From: Actinomycetospora soli
GTDB taxonomy: Bacteria; Actinomycetota; Actinomycetes; Mycobacteriales; Pseudonocardiaceae
Assembly: GCF_021026295.1 (NCBI RefSeq)
Contig: NZ_JAJNDA010000008.1
Span: 124,001 to 188,000 of the forward strand
Reading direction: 5' to 3'
Length of the DNA: 64,000 bases
Each line of letters starts with the position of its first letter. Positions within the stretch are counted from its first letter, which is position 1. This document shows, one piece after another, positions 9,441 to 18,352 of the stretch. A program made the translations under genes and the position numbers. The notes under the pieces were generated by a model. It had not been told where the DNA came from. It searched no databases and was given only the letters and a program-made list of their open reading frames with translations.

Positions 9441-11318
9441 GTGACGGACCTGCAGACGAGGACGACGGCCGAGATCGGCACCCCGGCGACGGCCGACCGG
9501 ACGGTGGTGCAGCGAGGCCTGTTCACCGGGCCGAGCGCGGACGTCCCGGACGAGATGTACGTCGAGGTCCTCGCGGGCCACGCCGAACGTCGTCGGCGGA
9601 GCGTCCGGGTCGGGGCGTACGGGCGGGTGTCGACCAACACCTACTTCGGGCGCTTCCCCGCCGCGTACTGGCAGCGCTGGACGACGGCGACCACGGTCCG
9701 GTTCGACGGCCGCGTCCGCGGGGCCGGCCGCGTCATGCTGCGGGCCTCCGACACCAACGGGGTACCGCGCACCGTCGCGGTGCACGACGCGCAGACCGAG
9801 GACGTCCGCCTCGAGGCCCGGCTGGACCGGTTCCTCGACGGCGGTGGCCTCTGGGTCGAGATCGTCACCGACGACGCCGAGCTGGTGCTCGACGACGTGC
9901 GGTGGACCGTCGCGAGCCCGGCGGTCCGTCGTCGCACCAGCATCGTGATCTGCACCCACAACCGGGCGGACGACTGCGCGGCCACGCTCACGGCCCTCGC
10001 GGACGATCCCGAGGCGAGCGGGCTCGTCGACGAGATCATCGTCGTCGACCAGGGCACCGACCCGGTCGAGTCCCGCCCGGCCTTCACCGAGGTCCGTGAG
10101 GTCCTCGGCGGTCAGCTCCGGTACATCAGGCAGCCGAACCTCGGCGGGTCGGGCGGGTTCACCCGCGGCCTGCACGAGGTCGTCACCGCGGCGGGCGACG
10201 TGCCCACCGACGCCCTCTTCATGGACGACGACGTCCGGTGCGAGCCCGAGGTCGTTGTCCGGATGTCGACCTTCGCGCAGTACACGAGCCACCCCACGAT
10301 CGTGGGCGCGCAGATGCTCAACCTGCTCCACCCGACGCAGGTGCTCGCCGGCGCCGAGTACGCGGTGCTCGAGGATCTGACCAACGGCCACGTCGCTGAC
10401 GGCGCCGTCGGCGAGTCCGACGTGACCGCGTACTTCCCCGACGGCACCAAGAACGTGCAGGACCGGCGGGTCGACGCGGGATACACCGGCTGGTGGTCGT
10501 GCCTGATCCCGGTCGAGGTCACACGCGCCATGGGCTACCCCCTGCCGCTGTTCTTCCAGTGGGACGACGTCGAGTACAGCTACCGCGGACGCGCCTTCGG
10601 CTTCCCGACCGTGACCCTGCCCGGCGCGGGCCTGTGGCACGCCGACTTCCCGTGGAAGGACTGGGACGACTGGCACCGGTACTTCAACCTGCGCAACGCC
10701 ATGATCACCTCGGCACTGCACAGCGGATTCCCGGTCCGGCACGTGGCCGCCACCCTCGGCGAGCTGCTGGGACGGTACCTGCTCTCGATGAACTACGGGC
10801 TGGCCGCGACCCTGATCCGGGCCGTCGAGGACTTCCTCGCCGGTCCCGGCGTCCTGGAGGACGGCGGGGTCAGCGCGACCGCGCGCATCCGGGCCGAGCG
10901 GTCGGCCTACCCCGAGACCGTCATGCACCCGGTCTCCGCCGCACCCGAGCTCGGGGCCGCCCAGATGCCGGTGGTCCGCGCGGGCGGGAAGCCGACCCGG
11001 ATCAAGGCGGTGTGGGCGAAGCGCATCGTGCAGCAGGTGTCCGGCCGGGTCCCGTTCCACGAGGGCCTCGTGGGTGCCGGTGAGGCGCACTGGTGGCACG
11101 TCGCCCTCTTCGACCGGGTCGCCGTCACCGACGCCGGCCAGGCCGGCGTCCGCGTGCGGCAGCGCGACCCGGAGCACCTCAGGCGCCTCGGACGCGAGGG
11201 CGCGAAGGTGCTCTGGCGCCTCGTCCGCGAGGGCGACGAGGTGGCGGCACGGTGGCGTGCGGCGACGCCGCGCCTGACCGGCGCCGACAACTGGCGTCGC
11301 CTCTTCGGCACCGACTAG
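9441..11318 (+). CDS. glfT2: galactofuranosyltransferase GlfT2
   Basis: The processive GT2 enzyme that builds the (1-5)/(1-6) galactan on the lipid-linked acceptor at the inner face of the membrane, using UDP-Galf from Glf. The 625-residue product has an N-terminal beta-rich domain (VVQRGLFTGPSADVPDEMY), the GT-A core with IVICTHNRADDC, FMDDDV (catalytic DDD, ~261-263), GYTGWWSCLIP, and WHADFPWKDWDDWHRYF (~399). The C-terminal helical domain completes the usual length. The ORF begins at the GTG at 9441 after GGGGGAGAGGG. In mycobacteria glf and glfT2 are adjacent; here they lie about 8 kb apart with unrelated glycan genes between. Confidence 0.96.
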   Translation: MTDLQTRTTAEIGTPATADRTVVQRGLFTGPSADVPDEMYVEVLAGHAERRRRSVRVGAYGRVSTNTYFGRFPAAYWQRWTTATTVRFDGRVRGAGRVMLRASDTNGVPRTVAVHDAQTEDVRLEARLDRFLDGGGLWVEIVTDDAELVLDDVRWTVASPAVRRRTSIVICTHNRADDCAATLTALADDPEASGLVDEIIVVDQGTDPVESRPAFTEVREVLGGQLRYIRQPNLGGSGGFTRGLHEVVTAAGDVPTDALFMDDDVRCEPEVVVRMSTFAQYTSHPTIVGAQMLNLLHPTQVLAGAEYAVLEDLTNGHVADGAVGESDVTAYFPDGTKNVQDRRVDAGYTGWWSCLIPVEVTRAMGYPLPLFFQWDDVEYSYRGRAFGFPTVTLPGAGLWHADFPWKDWDDWHRYFNLRNAMITSALHSGFPVRHVAATLGELLGRYLLSMNYGLAATLIRAVEDFLAGPGVLEDGGVSATARIRAERSAYPETVMHPVSAAPELGAAQMPVVRAGGKPTRIKAVWAKRIVQQVSGRVPFHEGLVGAGEAHWWHVALFDRVAVTDAGQAGVRVRQRDPEHLRRLGREGAKVLWRLVREGDEVAARWRAATPRLTGADNWRRLFGTD

Positions 11319-11329
11319 CTCCGCCGATC

Positions 11330-11345
11330 GGGGCCATGGGGCCCC
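11330..11345 (+). terminator. GC-rich hairpin after glfT2
   Basis: GGGGCC-ATGG-GGCCCC can fold into a 6-bp all-GC stem 12 bases after the glfT2 stop; it overlaps the 12-base palindrome ATGGGGCCCCAT. No U-tract follows. It could be a terminator of the U-less kind or an attenuating hairpin. Confidence 0.35.
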
Positions 11346-11408
11346 ATCTCGGCCGGTCACCGGCGCGTCGTCGTCCCGTTCGGTGCAGTTGGGGCCAGTG
11401 TTACTCGT

Positions 11409-12995
11409 GTGACGAGTGTGACTCCGCGGTCGGCCGGGACGCTGGTCGTTCCCGCCCCACGTCGGGTACCGGACCTCGAGCAGGTCCCCGGTCCGCCGGG
11501 CCGGTCATCCTGGTGGGCATCGCCGGGTGGGTCCGCGGTCCTCGGGCTCCTGGCCGCCACCGCGCTCACCGCGGTGGCCGTGCGGGGCCTCGGCGACGAC
11601 TCCTACATCTCGCTCGACTACGCCCGGACCCTCGTGGAGCACCGGCAGTGGGGCCTCGTCCCCGGTCGGGGCGCGAACACGGCGACGAGTCCGCTCAACG
11701 TGTGGCTGCTCGCCCTGGGTCTCGGGGCCACCGGCACCGTGACCGGCGCGGTGTGGGGCGTCCTCGCGGCGGCCTTCGCGGTCGTCGGCGCCGGGATGAG
11801 CCGGATCGGGCGGGCGATCGGCGCCTCGCCGCTGCTGCCGGTCGTCAGCCTCGCCCTGCTGGCCACGTCACCGCTGCTGGCCTCCACCGTGGGCCTGGAG
11901 ACCTACCTGGGCGTCGCGGTGGTCGTGGCCGTCGCCGTGGCCGCCCTCGAGGACCGTCCCGTGCTCGTCGGGGTCGGGTGCGGGCTCGCGGTCCTGGTCC
12001 GACCCGACTACCTCGTGCCGGTGGCGGTCGTCGTCCTGCTGCTCCTGCGGGCGCGGGGGCCGCTCGCCTGGCTGCGTCGGACCGCGACCGTCGCGATCGT
12101 CGCCGGGACCGTGGCCCTGCCGTGGCACCTGTGGGCGTGGTTCGAGCTCGGCGGCTTCGTCCCGGACACGTTCTCCTTCAAGACGAACCCGGCGGGCGGC
12201 CACGTGCCGTCGCTCATCGCGATGTTCGACAGCCTGTACTGGTCGCGCACCCCGGTGGCCGTCGTGGTGGTCGGCGTGTTGGTGCTCGCCGGGTGGACGG
12301 TGGCCCTCGGGTCGGTCGCGGTCGGCCTCCGGCGTGCACCCCGCGCCGTGCTCGGTGCACCCTCGTCCCCCGCCGCGGTGATCGTGGCGTTCGCGGCGTC
12401 GGGCACCGCACACATCGTCGCCCTCATGGTGATCAACGCCTATCCGCAGGCCTGGTACTACGGCCCCCTGGTCGCGGGCTGCACGCTCGCGACGGCGGTA
12501 GCGCTGGGGATGCGCAGCCATCGGGCCGTGCTCACGGGGGTCGCCGTCTACTGCGTCATCGCCGGACTCGTCGCGGGGCAGGGCGGGGTGCCGTGGCGGG
12601 CGGCCGACATGAACTCGAACTTCACCGACGCCGCCACCTACCTCGCCATCGGCCGCGATGTCTCCGCCGTCGTGGGGTCCGCCCCGGTGGCCTCGCCCGG
12701 CGAGATCGGTGCGTTGGCCTGGGGTTGCCGCTGCGACATCGTCGACCAGTTCTCCGCCCGGGGGAACGCCCGGCCGCTGCTCGACCACCGCTACGACCTC
12801 GGCGGGCCCCTGAGCCGCGCGGTCCTGCGCCTCAACGCCCGGCACCGGCCCGACGTCCCCGCACCCGTGCCCGCCTACAAGCTGCGCTACGTACGCGGTG
12901 ACGATCCCATGCCCTCCGAGGTGGTGCGGACCTGGTGGGCGATCAGCCCGCAGACCGGGCTGCCGTTCCGCATCGTGCTCGTCGCGGCGAGCTGA
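11409..12995 (+). CDS. GT-C membrane glycosyltransferase, AftB-like
   Basis: A 528-residue polytopic protein. After a ~40-residue basic N-terminus come about ten hydrophobic helices. The first extracytoplasmic loop has GDDSYISLDYARTLVEHRQW (~60), the Asp-Asp loop of GT-C enzymes that use polyprenyl-phosphate sugars, followed by NTATSPLNVWLL. This loop most resembles the AftB type, which adds the terminal beta-Araf in mycobacteria. A C-terminal periplasmic part (~420-528) ends the chain. The place after glfT2 agrees with arabinogalactan work, but the substrate is inference. The GTG at 11409 lies in a small hairpin and has no clear Shine-Dalgarno. Confidence 0.7.
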   Translation: MTSVTPRSAGTLVVPAPRRVPDLEQVPGPPGRSSWWASPGGSAVLGLLAATALTAVAVRGLGDDSYISLDYARTLVEHRQWGLVPGRGANTATSPLNVWLLALGLGATGTVTGAVWGVLAAAFAVVGAGMSRIGRAIGASPLLPVVSLALLATSPLLASTVGLETYLGVAVVVAVAVAALEDRPVLVGVGCGLAVLVRPDYLVPVAVVVLLLLRARGPLAWLRRTATVAIVAGTVALPWHLWAWFELGGFVPDTFSFKTNPAGGHVPSLIAMFDSLYWSRTPVAVVVVGVLVLAGWTVALGSVAVGLRRAPRAVLGAPSSPAAVIVAFAASGTAHIVALMVINAYPQAWYYGPLVAGCTLATAVALGMRSHRAVLTGVAVYCVIAGLVAGQGGVPWRAADMNSNFTDAATYLAIGRDVSAVVGSAPVASPGEIGALAWGCRCDIVDQFSARGNARPLLDHRYDLGGPLSRAVLRLNARHRPDVPAPVPAYKLRYVRGDDPMPSEVVRTWWAISPQTGLPFRIVLVAAS

Positions 12996-13013
12996 CCGGC
13001 GGCAGACGCTCCA

Positions 13014-13026
13014 GCCTGGCTCAGGC
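13014..13026. terminator. weak hairpin between convergent genes
   Basis: GCCTG-GCT-CAGGC gives a 5-bp stem in the 54-base gap between the AftB-like gene and the end of aftA. It may act in both directions. The stem is short and no T-tract is present, so this is only a candidate. Confidence 0.25.
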
Positions 13027-13049
13027 CCTCGCCCGCCCGGCGCCGGCAC

Positions 13050-14897
13050 TCACCGGCGGACGGCCACGAGGTACGGCCCGACCTCGCGGACCACGAACGC
13101 CGGCGAGGCGAAGAGGCGCGACGGGAAGGTGACCGACTCGAAGACGACGTTCGGCGTCGCCGGGAACGCGTCCTCCACGAGCCTCGTCGTGCCCGACCCG
13201 TCGGGCTGGCGGAGCAGGACGAACACCCGCGGCGCCGGCCAGGGCGAGGCGTCGAGCCGCCGGACGAGGTCGGCGGCATCGGACGAGGCGGCCCAGGAGC
13301 GGACGGCGTCGTTGCGCGCCCCGTACTGGGCGAGCGGGTTCGCGTAGTGCGGCGTCGACTGCTGGAAGCCGTGGAAGGGCTCGGCGACGTAGAACTGCGT
13401 CGGGCCGCCGAGCGTCACCAGGTCCGCCGGGGCGGTCGGTGTGGCGTCGCGGACGGCCGCCAGGAGTTGCGGGGTCCAGGCGTCGATCCGGTCCGGGCGG
13501 AACCCGCCGGTCGGGGTGGTCCCGGTCGGGTACGGGTCGGCGTAGGCCTCCGTGACCACCTGCTGGTCGGGCGAGATCGCGCCCTGCGCACACGCGGCGA
13601 GGACGACGGCCCCCAGCACCGCGGCCAGCACGCGGACCCCTGGGACGCGCACGCGCAGCAGACGCACGGCCTCCACGGCCGTCAACACCCCGGCGCAGAC
13701 CAGGACGAGCTCGATCACCGGCTCGAGCCGGAAGGCCAGACTCGACTGTCCGAGGAGCAGCAGCGGAACCGTGAGCGCGTACCACCCGAGGACGAGCAGG
13801 CCGAGCACCCCGAGCGGACGGGCGAGCCGGGCCGAGGAGGTCCACCCGAGAACGATGCCGATCACCCCGACCAGGCACATCGCTCCCACCGAGGACGGCT
13901 GGAGCATCGGGAAGGACCAGAACGCACCGTTCGACGGCAGGTAGCGCTGGGCATAACTGCGTGTCGGATCCCCGCCCAGCACCGCGAGCACGTACGGGGT
14001 CCAGACGACGAGCGCGAGAACGAGACCGAGGCCGATCACGAGCCCCGCACGGGCCAGCCGGGGAGCCAGGTCGCCGAGACGTCGACCGCGGGTGGGGACG
14101 AGCGCGGTGAGCACCACGAACGCTCCGAAGAACCCGGCGTGGAGCGAGTACGTCATGGCCGCGACGCCGAGGTAGAGCCCGACCGCCACGAGGGTCGGGG
14201 CGCGACGCCGCACGTCGTCGTCACGGACGGCCCGCCAGAGCAGGATCGCGACGGCCGGCATGGCCGCCACGAGGATCCACGCGTACGGCTCGGTGGACGA
14301 GACCCCGAGCCCGATGACGGTGGTCGCGGTGGTGACGAGGACCGCCCGCGCCGGGGTGACGACGAATCGCCACGCCACGAAGGCCGTCCAGGAGGCGACC
14401 GCGAGGGTGAGGATCGCCCACGGCTTGTAGAACGCCCAGGCCGCGACCCCGGCGAGGTCGGCGAGTCGTCCGCCCAGCCAGAACCAGGCGGCCGGGTAGT
14501 ACGAGGGCAGGTCGAGGTAGTTCATGTCGACCAGCGCGGGTGTGGCCGCGAAGCGCGCGAGGATCTGGGTGCGGAAGCTCTGGTCGATCGAGATGCCACC
14601 GAGGAACCACCGGGTGCCCTGCAGCAGCAGGCCGAGCCAGAGGGTCGGCAGCGCGGCGAGGAGGCCCGGCACGACGAGCGCGGCCCACGTACTGCCTGCC
14701 CGTCGCTCCGAGGCCGCGATCCAGACCAGGGCCGCGACGACGAGCGCCCCGACCGTCGCGGCGATCGCCGACGCGGCATAGGTGGGGAACGGGAGCCGGA
14801 GCCTGCTGAGGACGACGAGCAGCACGAGACACGTCGCGCCCGAGACGACGAGCCCTCCGAGGAGCAGGACGGGACGCCCGAGTCGCGAGCTGATCAG
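13050..14897 (-). CDS. aftA: galactan 5-O-arabinofuranosyltransferase AftA
   Basis: This GT-C membrane enzyme places the first Araf residue on galactan from decaprenyl-phosphoarabinose. The ~615-residue product has about eleven helices and the AftA loop FRTQILARFAATPALVDMNY...DLPSYYPAAWFWLGGR (residues ~105-145), then FYKPWAILTL, STEPYAW, and a C-terminal periplasmic domain after ISPDQQVVTEAY. The first ordinary start codon in frame is a GTG at 14825, but that would cut the first membrane helix. In-frame sequence continues to a CTG at 14897 directly after GAGGGGAG, giving LISSRLGRPVLLLGGLVVSG. I therefore prefer a CTG start. It is divergent from the DUF6541-like gene. Confidence 0.85.
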   Translation of the reverse strand: MISSRLGRPVLLLGGLVVSGATCLVLLVVLSRLRLPFPTYAASAIAATVGALVVAALVWIAASERRAGSTWAALVVPGLLAALPTLWLGLLLQGTRWFLGGISIDQSFRTQILARFAATPALVDMNYLDLPSYYPAAWFWLGGRLADLAGVAAWAFYKPWAILTLAVASWTAFVAWRFVVTPARAVLVTTATTVIGLGVSSTEPYAWILVAAMPAVAILLWRAVRDDDVRRRAPTLVAVGLYLGVAAMTYSLHAGFFGAFVVLTALVPTRGRRLGDLAPRLARAGLVIGLGLVLALVVWTPYVLAVLGGDPTRSYAQRYLPSNGAFWSFPMLQPSSVGAMCLVGVIGIVLGWTSSARLARPLGVLGLLVLGWYALTVPLLLLGQSSLAFRLEPVIELVLVCAGVLTAVEAVRLLRVRVPGVRVLAAVLGAVVLAACAQGAISPDQQVVTEAYADPYPTGTTPTGGFRPDRIDAWTPQLLAAVRDATPTAPADLVTLGGPTQFYVAEPFHGFQQSTPHYANPLAQYGARNDAVRSWAASSDAADLVRRLDASPWPAPRVFVLLRQPDGSGTTRLVEDAFPATPNVVFESVTFPSRLFASPAFVVREVGPYLVAVRR

Positions 14898-15122
14898 TGG
14901 CTCCCCTCGTCGCGTGCGGCCCCCGGGATGAGGACTCTAGGCACCGCCGGGTGACGATCTCGCACACGGTCGGGTGACGACGGCGAGTCGCGCGGACCTC
15001 CTCCGGGAGCGGTCCGGTCGCGCTCTACGATCGCGGAACGAGGCCCTCGTGGACGAGGGCAGTCGCGACATGTGGCCAGCCCTCATATCGGCACGATCCG
15101 GTCACTGGGACGGAGGCCGGGC

Positions 15123-17099
15123 ATGGGTGGAATAGCGACGTCCCCGGTCCCCGTCGCCCAGTCCGCCGTCGCCGCTCTGTTGTTCCTGATCCTGCTGTTC
15201 GTCCCGGGGCTCGCTGTCTCCGCCTCCGTCGGACTCCGCGGATGGGCCCGCTGGGGAGCGGCGCCGGCCGTCTCCTTCGGCCTCGTCGGCGCTGTCAGTC
15301 CCTATCTCGACGGCGGCTGGCTGGCGTGGAACATCGGCACGCTGGCGCTGTCGACCGTCCTCCTGTGCGCCATCGTGCTCGCCCTCCGAATCTTCGTCGT
15401 CGGTTCGCGACCGGCCTGGAAGCCGACGAGACCGCAGATCACCTCGAGCGGAGCGCTCGTCGCCCTCGCAGTGGCGGTGTCCGCAGGGGTGGGCGCCTAC
15501 GTCGTCTGGCGGGCCAGCCAACGCTTCCAGGCGTTCCCGCAGTGGTGGGACACCACGTTCCACGCCAACGCGATCAGGTTCATCGCGGACTCCGGCAACG
15601 CCGACCCGTCAGCCCTGAGGATCATCAACTTCCCGTCGCTGGAGAGCTTCTACTACCCGTCCGCCGACCACGCGCTGTCGGCGCTGGTGGTCCGGGCGAC
15701 CGGGATCCCGATCGAGGCAGTCCTCAACGTCGGGGACGCCGTTTCGACCGGCGTGTTCGCGCTCGGGCTCGCCGCGCTGGTCGTCGTACTGGGTGGGGAG
15801 AAGCTGACCGCAGCCGCGGTGGCTCTGATCGCGTGCGTCCCGGCGAGCGCTCTCTACGACATCATGGTCTGGGGGCCGCTGTTCCCCTACGTCCTCGGGA
15901 CCGCGGTCATCCCGAGCTTCCTGGTCGCACTCGCCAGTTGCCTCAGGACCGACGGGAGCGCCTCGCTCCGCTCGATCACGGTGGCACTCTCAGGCCTCGG
16001 ACTCGTCGCACTCCATCCGGGTGCCGCCTTTGCGGCCGCCGTCCTCGGTGTCCTGCTCGTGGCGCAGCTCGTCGTGTCGAGGGAGCTTCAGGCCCGGTCG
16101 TGGGGAGCGCTCGCCGTCGCCGTCGTGGTGCTGCTCGTCGTGGGCTTCCCGCAGCTACGAGGCTTCCTGGCGGGCGCGGGGGGCGCATCGGTCGACTGGC
16201 CCGGGACGACGCCCCCGGCAGAAGCCGTCGGCCACCTCCTGCTCCAGGACCACGTCCGCGATCATCCGCAGTGGTGGCTCCTGATCCTCGTCCTGCTCGG
16301 GCTGTGGAGCGTCCGGCGCCGGCGCGTCCTGACCTTCTACCTCGTGGGCGCCGTCGTCTTCGCGGGTCTCTACGTCGCGGCGGCCTCGTACGAAGGGCCA
16401 CTCGTCGCCGAAGTGACGCGACCGTGGTGGAACGATCAGTACCGTCTGCTGGCCCTCGCCACGCACGGCCTCGTCCTCGTGGCCGGCTTCGGACTCGCGA
16501 ACATCGCACGTACCGTGACGGCCGGTCTCGGCGCAGTGTTGAACTTCTTCCGGGCCGCAGCCGATGATCGGACCGGCCGACTGGTTCGCGGCCTCGGCGT
16601 CGTCGTGGCCTTCCTCGTGATGAGCGTGGCGACGCACCTGTTCTACGTCTCGGCGAACGTGGACAGGGTCCGACAGTTGTACGGGTCCGGCCCGACAGTG
16701 ACCGCCGACAAGTTGGCCGCCTATCGCGAACTCGCCCGTCTCACCCCGCCCGGCAGCGTGACGATGAACGACCCCGCGGACGGTTCGCCGTGGATGTGGG
16801 CCTATGCCGGTGTGCGTCCGGTGTTCGGACACGCTCTCATGATCCCCACCGAGACCCCGTCCCTGAACGACGACCAGCGGGCTCTGCTCTACGGGTTCAA
16901 CCAGATGGAGACGAACCCGGTCGTGCGCAGCGCCATCGCGCGGATGGACGTTCGTTACGTCATCGTCGCCAACGGCTTCATCTCCGACGGGCTGGAGCGG
17001 GCGCCCGGCCTCCAGGATCTCCAGGCGGTTCCCGCGCTGACCAAGGTCTTCGAGAACCGCGACGCCGTCATCTACCGAGTGCCGCAGGTGTCTCCGTGA
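15123..17099 (+). CDS. DUF6541-like polytopic membrane protein
   Basis: A 658-residue protein with about 13 membrane helices and a C-terminal soluble part. The loop PQWWDTTFHANAIRFIADSG and FYYPSADHALSALVV (~150-205) matches what I recall of actinobacterial DUF6541 proteins, which look like GT-C glycosyltransferases. The C-terminal part has SVTMNDPADGSPWMWAYAG. The reaction is unknown; a sugar transferase acting outside the membrane is the reasonable guess. The ATG at 15123 follows GGAGGCCGGGC; a GTG at 15072 in the same frame lacks a site. Its stop overlaps the flippase start (GTGA), so it heads a three-gene operon of membrane protein, flippase and GT2. Confidence 0.78.
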   Translation: MGGIATSPVPVAQSAVAALLFLILLFVPGLAVSASVGLRGWARWGAAPAVSFGLVGAVSPYLDGGWLAWNIGTLALSTVLLCAIVLALRIFVVGSRPAWKPTRPQITSSGALVALAVAVSAGVGAYVVWRASQRFQAFPQWWDTTFHANAIRFIADSGNADPSALRIINFPSLESFYYPSADHALSALVVRATGIPIEAVLNVGDAVSTGVFALGLAALVVVLGGEKLTAAAVALIACVPASALYDIMVWGPLFPYVLGTAVIPSFLVALASCLRTDGSASLRSITVALSGLGLVALHPGAAFAAAVLGVLLVAQLVVSRELQARSWGALAVAVVVLLVVGFPQLRGFLAGAGGASVDWPGTTPPAEAVGHLLLQDHVRDHPQWWLLILVLLGLWSVRRRRVLTFYLVGAVVFAGLYVAAASYEGPLVAEVTRPWWNDQYRLLALATHGLVLVAGFGLANIARTVTAGLGAVLNFFRAAADDRTGRLVRGLGVVVAFLVMSVATHLFYVSANVDRVRQLYGSGPTVTADKLAAYRELARLTPPGSVTMNDPADGSPWMWAYAGVRPVFGHALMIPTETPSLNDDQRALLYGFNQMETNPVVRSAIARMDVRYVIVANGFISDGLERAPGLQDLQAVPALTKVFENRDAVIYRVPQVSP

Positions 17100-18352
17100 C
17101 GACCCGGAGCGTCCGAGCGCGGAGCCTCGGTGCCCAGGCGAGCGTCCCCATGGCCCTGGTCCTCGTCGCCGGCACGGGCTACCTCCTGCTCATGGCCTCC
17201 GGGCGGACGCTCGGACCGATCGACTTCGCCGCGCTGACGTCTTTTTACCTTCTGTCGAACACCGTCGGTCGCGGGACTTTCGCCGTCCTCGAGCTGGAGC
17301 TCACCCGGGCCGTTCCGCGGGCGCACTCGCGAGGTGAGAGCGCCGGGGGCGCGGTGGCGGCCGTCGCGCGTGGCGGGCTCCTCCTCGCCGTCGCCGTCGG
17401 GGTGCTCGTCCTGCTCCTCGGCGGCCTGCTCGCCCGGGTGCTCGGCGGGTGGTCCGCGGTGCTCCTGCTCCTGCTCACGGCGCTCACCCTCGCCCTGTCC
17501 TCGTTCGTCCGCGGACCACTGGCCGGCACCGGACGGTACGGCGCCTTCGCCGCCACCCTCGCGGTCGAGGCGGCGTGCTACCTCCTCGGTGCGGTGATCC
17601 TGCTCGTCCTCGGGGCCACGTCCGTCCTCCTCTGGATGGGCCTGCTCGCGATCGGTCCGCTCGTCGGAGCGCTCGTCGTCGTGCCCGGTCGCCTTCGTCG
17701 GCCGACCGGATGGTCATGTCGAGCGGGGAACGGTCCGCGGGTCGGACTCACCTCCCTGCTCGTCGGTTCCTCGCTCTACCTGTTCTCGCAGGCCGTCTGG
17801 AACCTGGGCCCGGTGATCGCGAACGGCCGCACGGCGGACGCCGCTCTCGCCGCAGCATTCGCCGCGTCCGCGGTCCTCCTGCGCGCTCCCGTCATGGCTT
17901 TCCCGGCCGTCCAGGCTCTGCTCCTCCCGCGGCTCACGGCGCAGGCCGAGGTGGGCGGCACGGTCGGACGTTCCGGACGTCTGCGGCCGGGGATCGTCGG
18001 GTTGGGGCTCGCCGCCCTCGTGGTCTGGATCTTCGTGAGCATCGTCGTCGTGCCGCCGGTGGTGCGCTTGTTCTTCGCGCTCTCCGAATCGGTGAGCTGG
18101 ACGGTCCTCGTGATGCTCGCGGCGTCGGTCGCGGTCGGGGTGGTCGTGCAGGGCACGCAGACCCGCCTGCTCGCCCGCGACCGCACAGCCGTCGTCGCCG
18201 TTGGTTGGGCACTCGGCACGGTGGTGCTGGTCGTGGCGGCCCTGACGGCCGGGAACGGGATCGTGGGCGCCGCCGGCGGGCAACTCGCCGCGTCGATGGT
18301 GGTGCTCACGGTGCAGACGGTCGGACTCGGACGGACGGGAGCGACGTCGTGA
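17096..18352 (+). CDS. polysaccharide flippase (Wzx/MATE-like)
   Basis: A 418-residue membrane protein with about 12 helices. It has the layout of oligosaccharide flippases: TSFYLLSNTVGRGTFAVLEL near helix 2, SSFVRGPLAGTGRYGAFA, the cytoplasmic half-repeat after GRLRRPTGWSC, then SSLYLFSQAVWNLGPVIA and LLRAPVMAFPAVQALLLPRL. It would move a lipid-linked glycan across the membrane. The GTG start overlaps the DUF6541-like stop, and its own stop overlaps the GT2 start, both as GTGA, so the three are translationally coupled. A second flippase lies at 29378-30688. The substrate is unknown. Confidence 0.78.
   Translation: MTTRSVRARSLGAQASVPMALVLVAGTGYLLLMASGRTLGPIDFAALTSFYLLSNTVGRGTFAVLELELTRAVPRAHSRGESAGGAVAAVARGGLLLAVAVGVLVLLLGGLLARVLGGWSAVLLLLLTALTLALSSFVRGPLAGTGRYGAFAATLAVEAACYLLGAVILLVLGATSVLLWMGLLAIGPLVGALVVVPGRLRRPTGWSCRAGNGPRVGLTSLLVGSSLYLFSQAVWNLGPVIANGRTADAALAAAFAASAVLLRAPVMAFPAVQALLLPRLTAQAEVGGTVGRSGRLRPGIVGLGLAALVVWIFVSIVVVPPVVRLFFALSESVSWTVLVMLAASVAVGVVVQGTQTRLLARDRTAVVAVGWALGTVVLVVAALTAGNGIVGAAGGQLAASMVVLTVQTVGLGRTGATS

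Noticed and set aside
13347-14954. 535-codon plus-strand frame opposite aftA
   Set aside because: Composition is Arg/Glu/His-rich without hydrophobic cores; AftA on the other strand explains the sequence.
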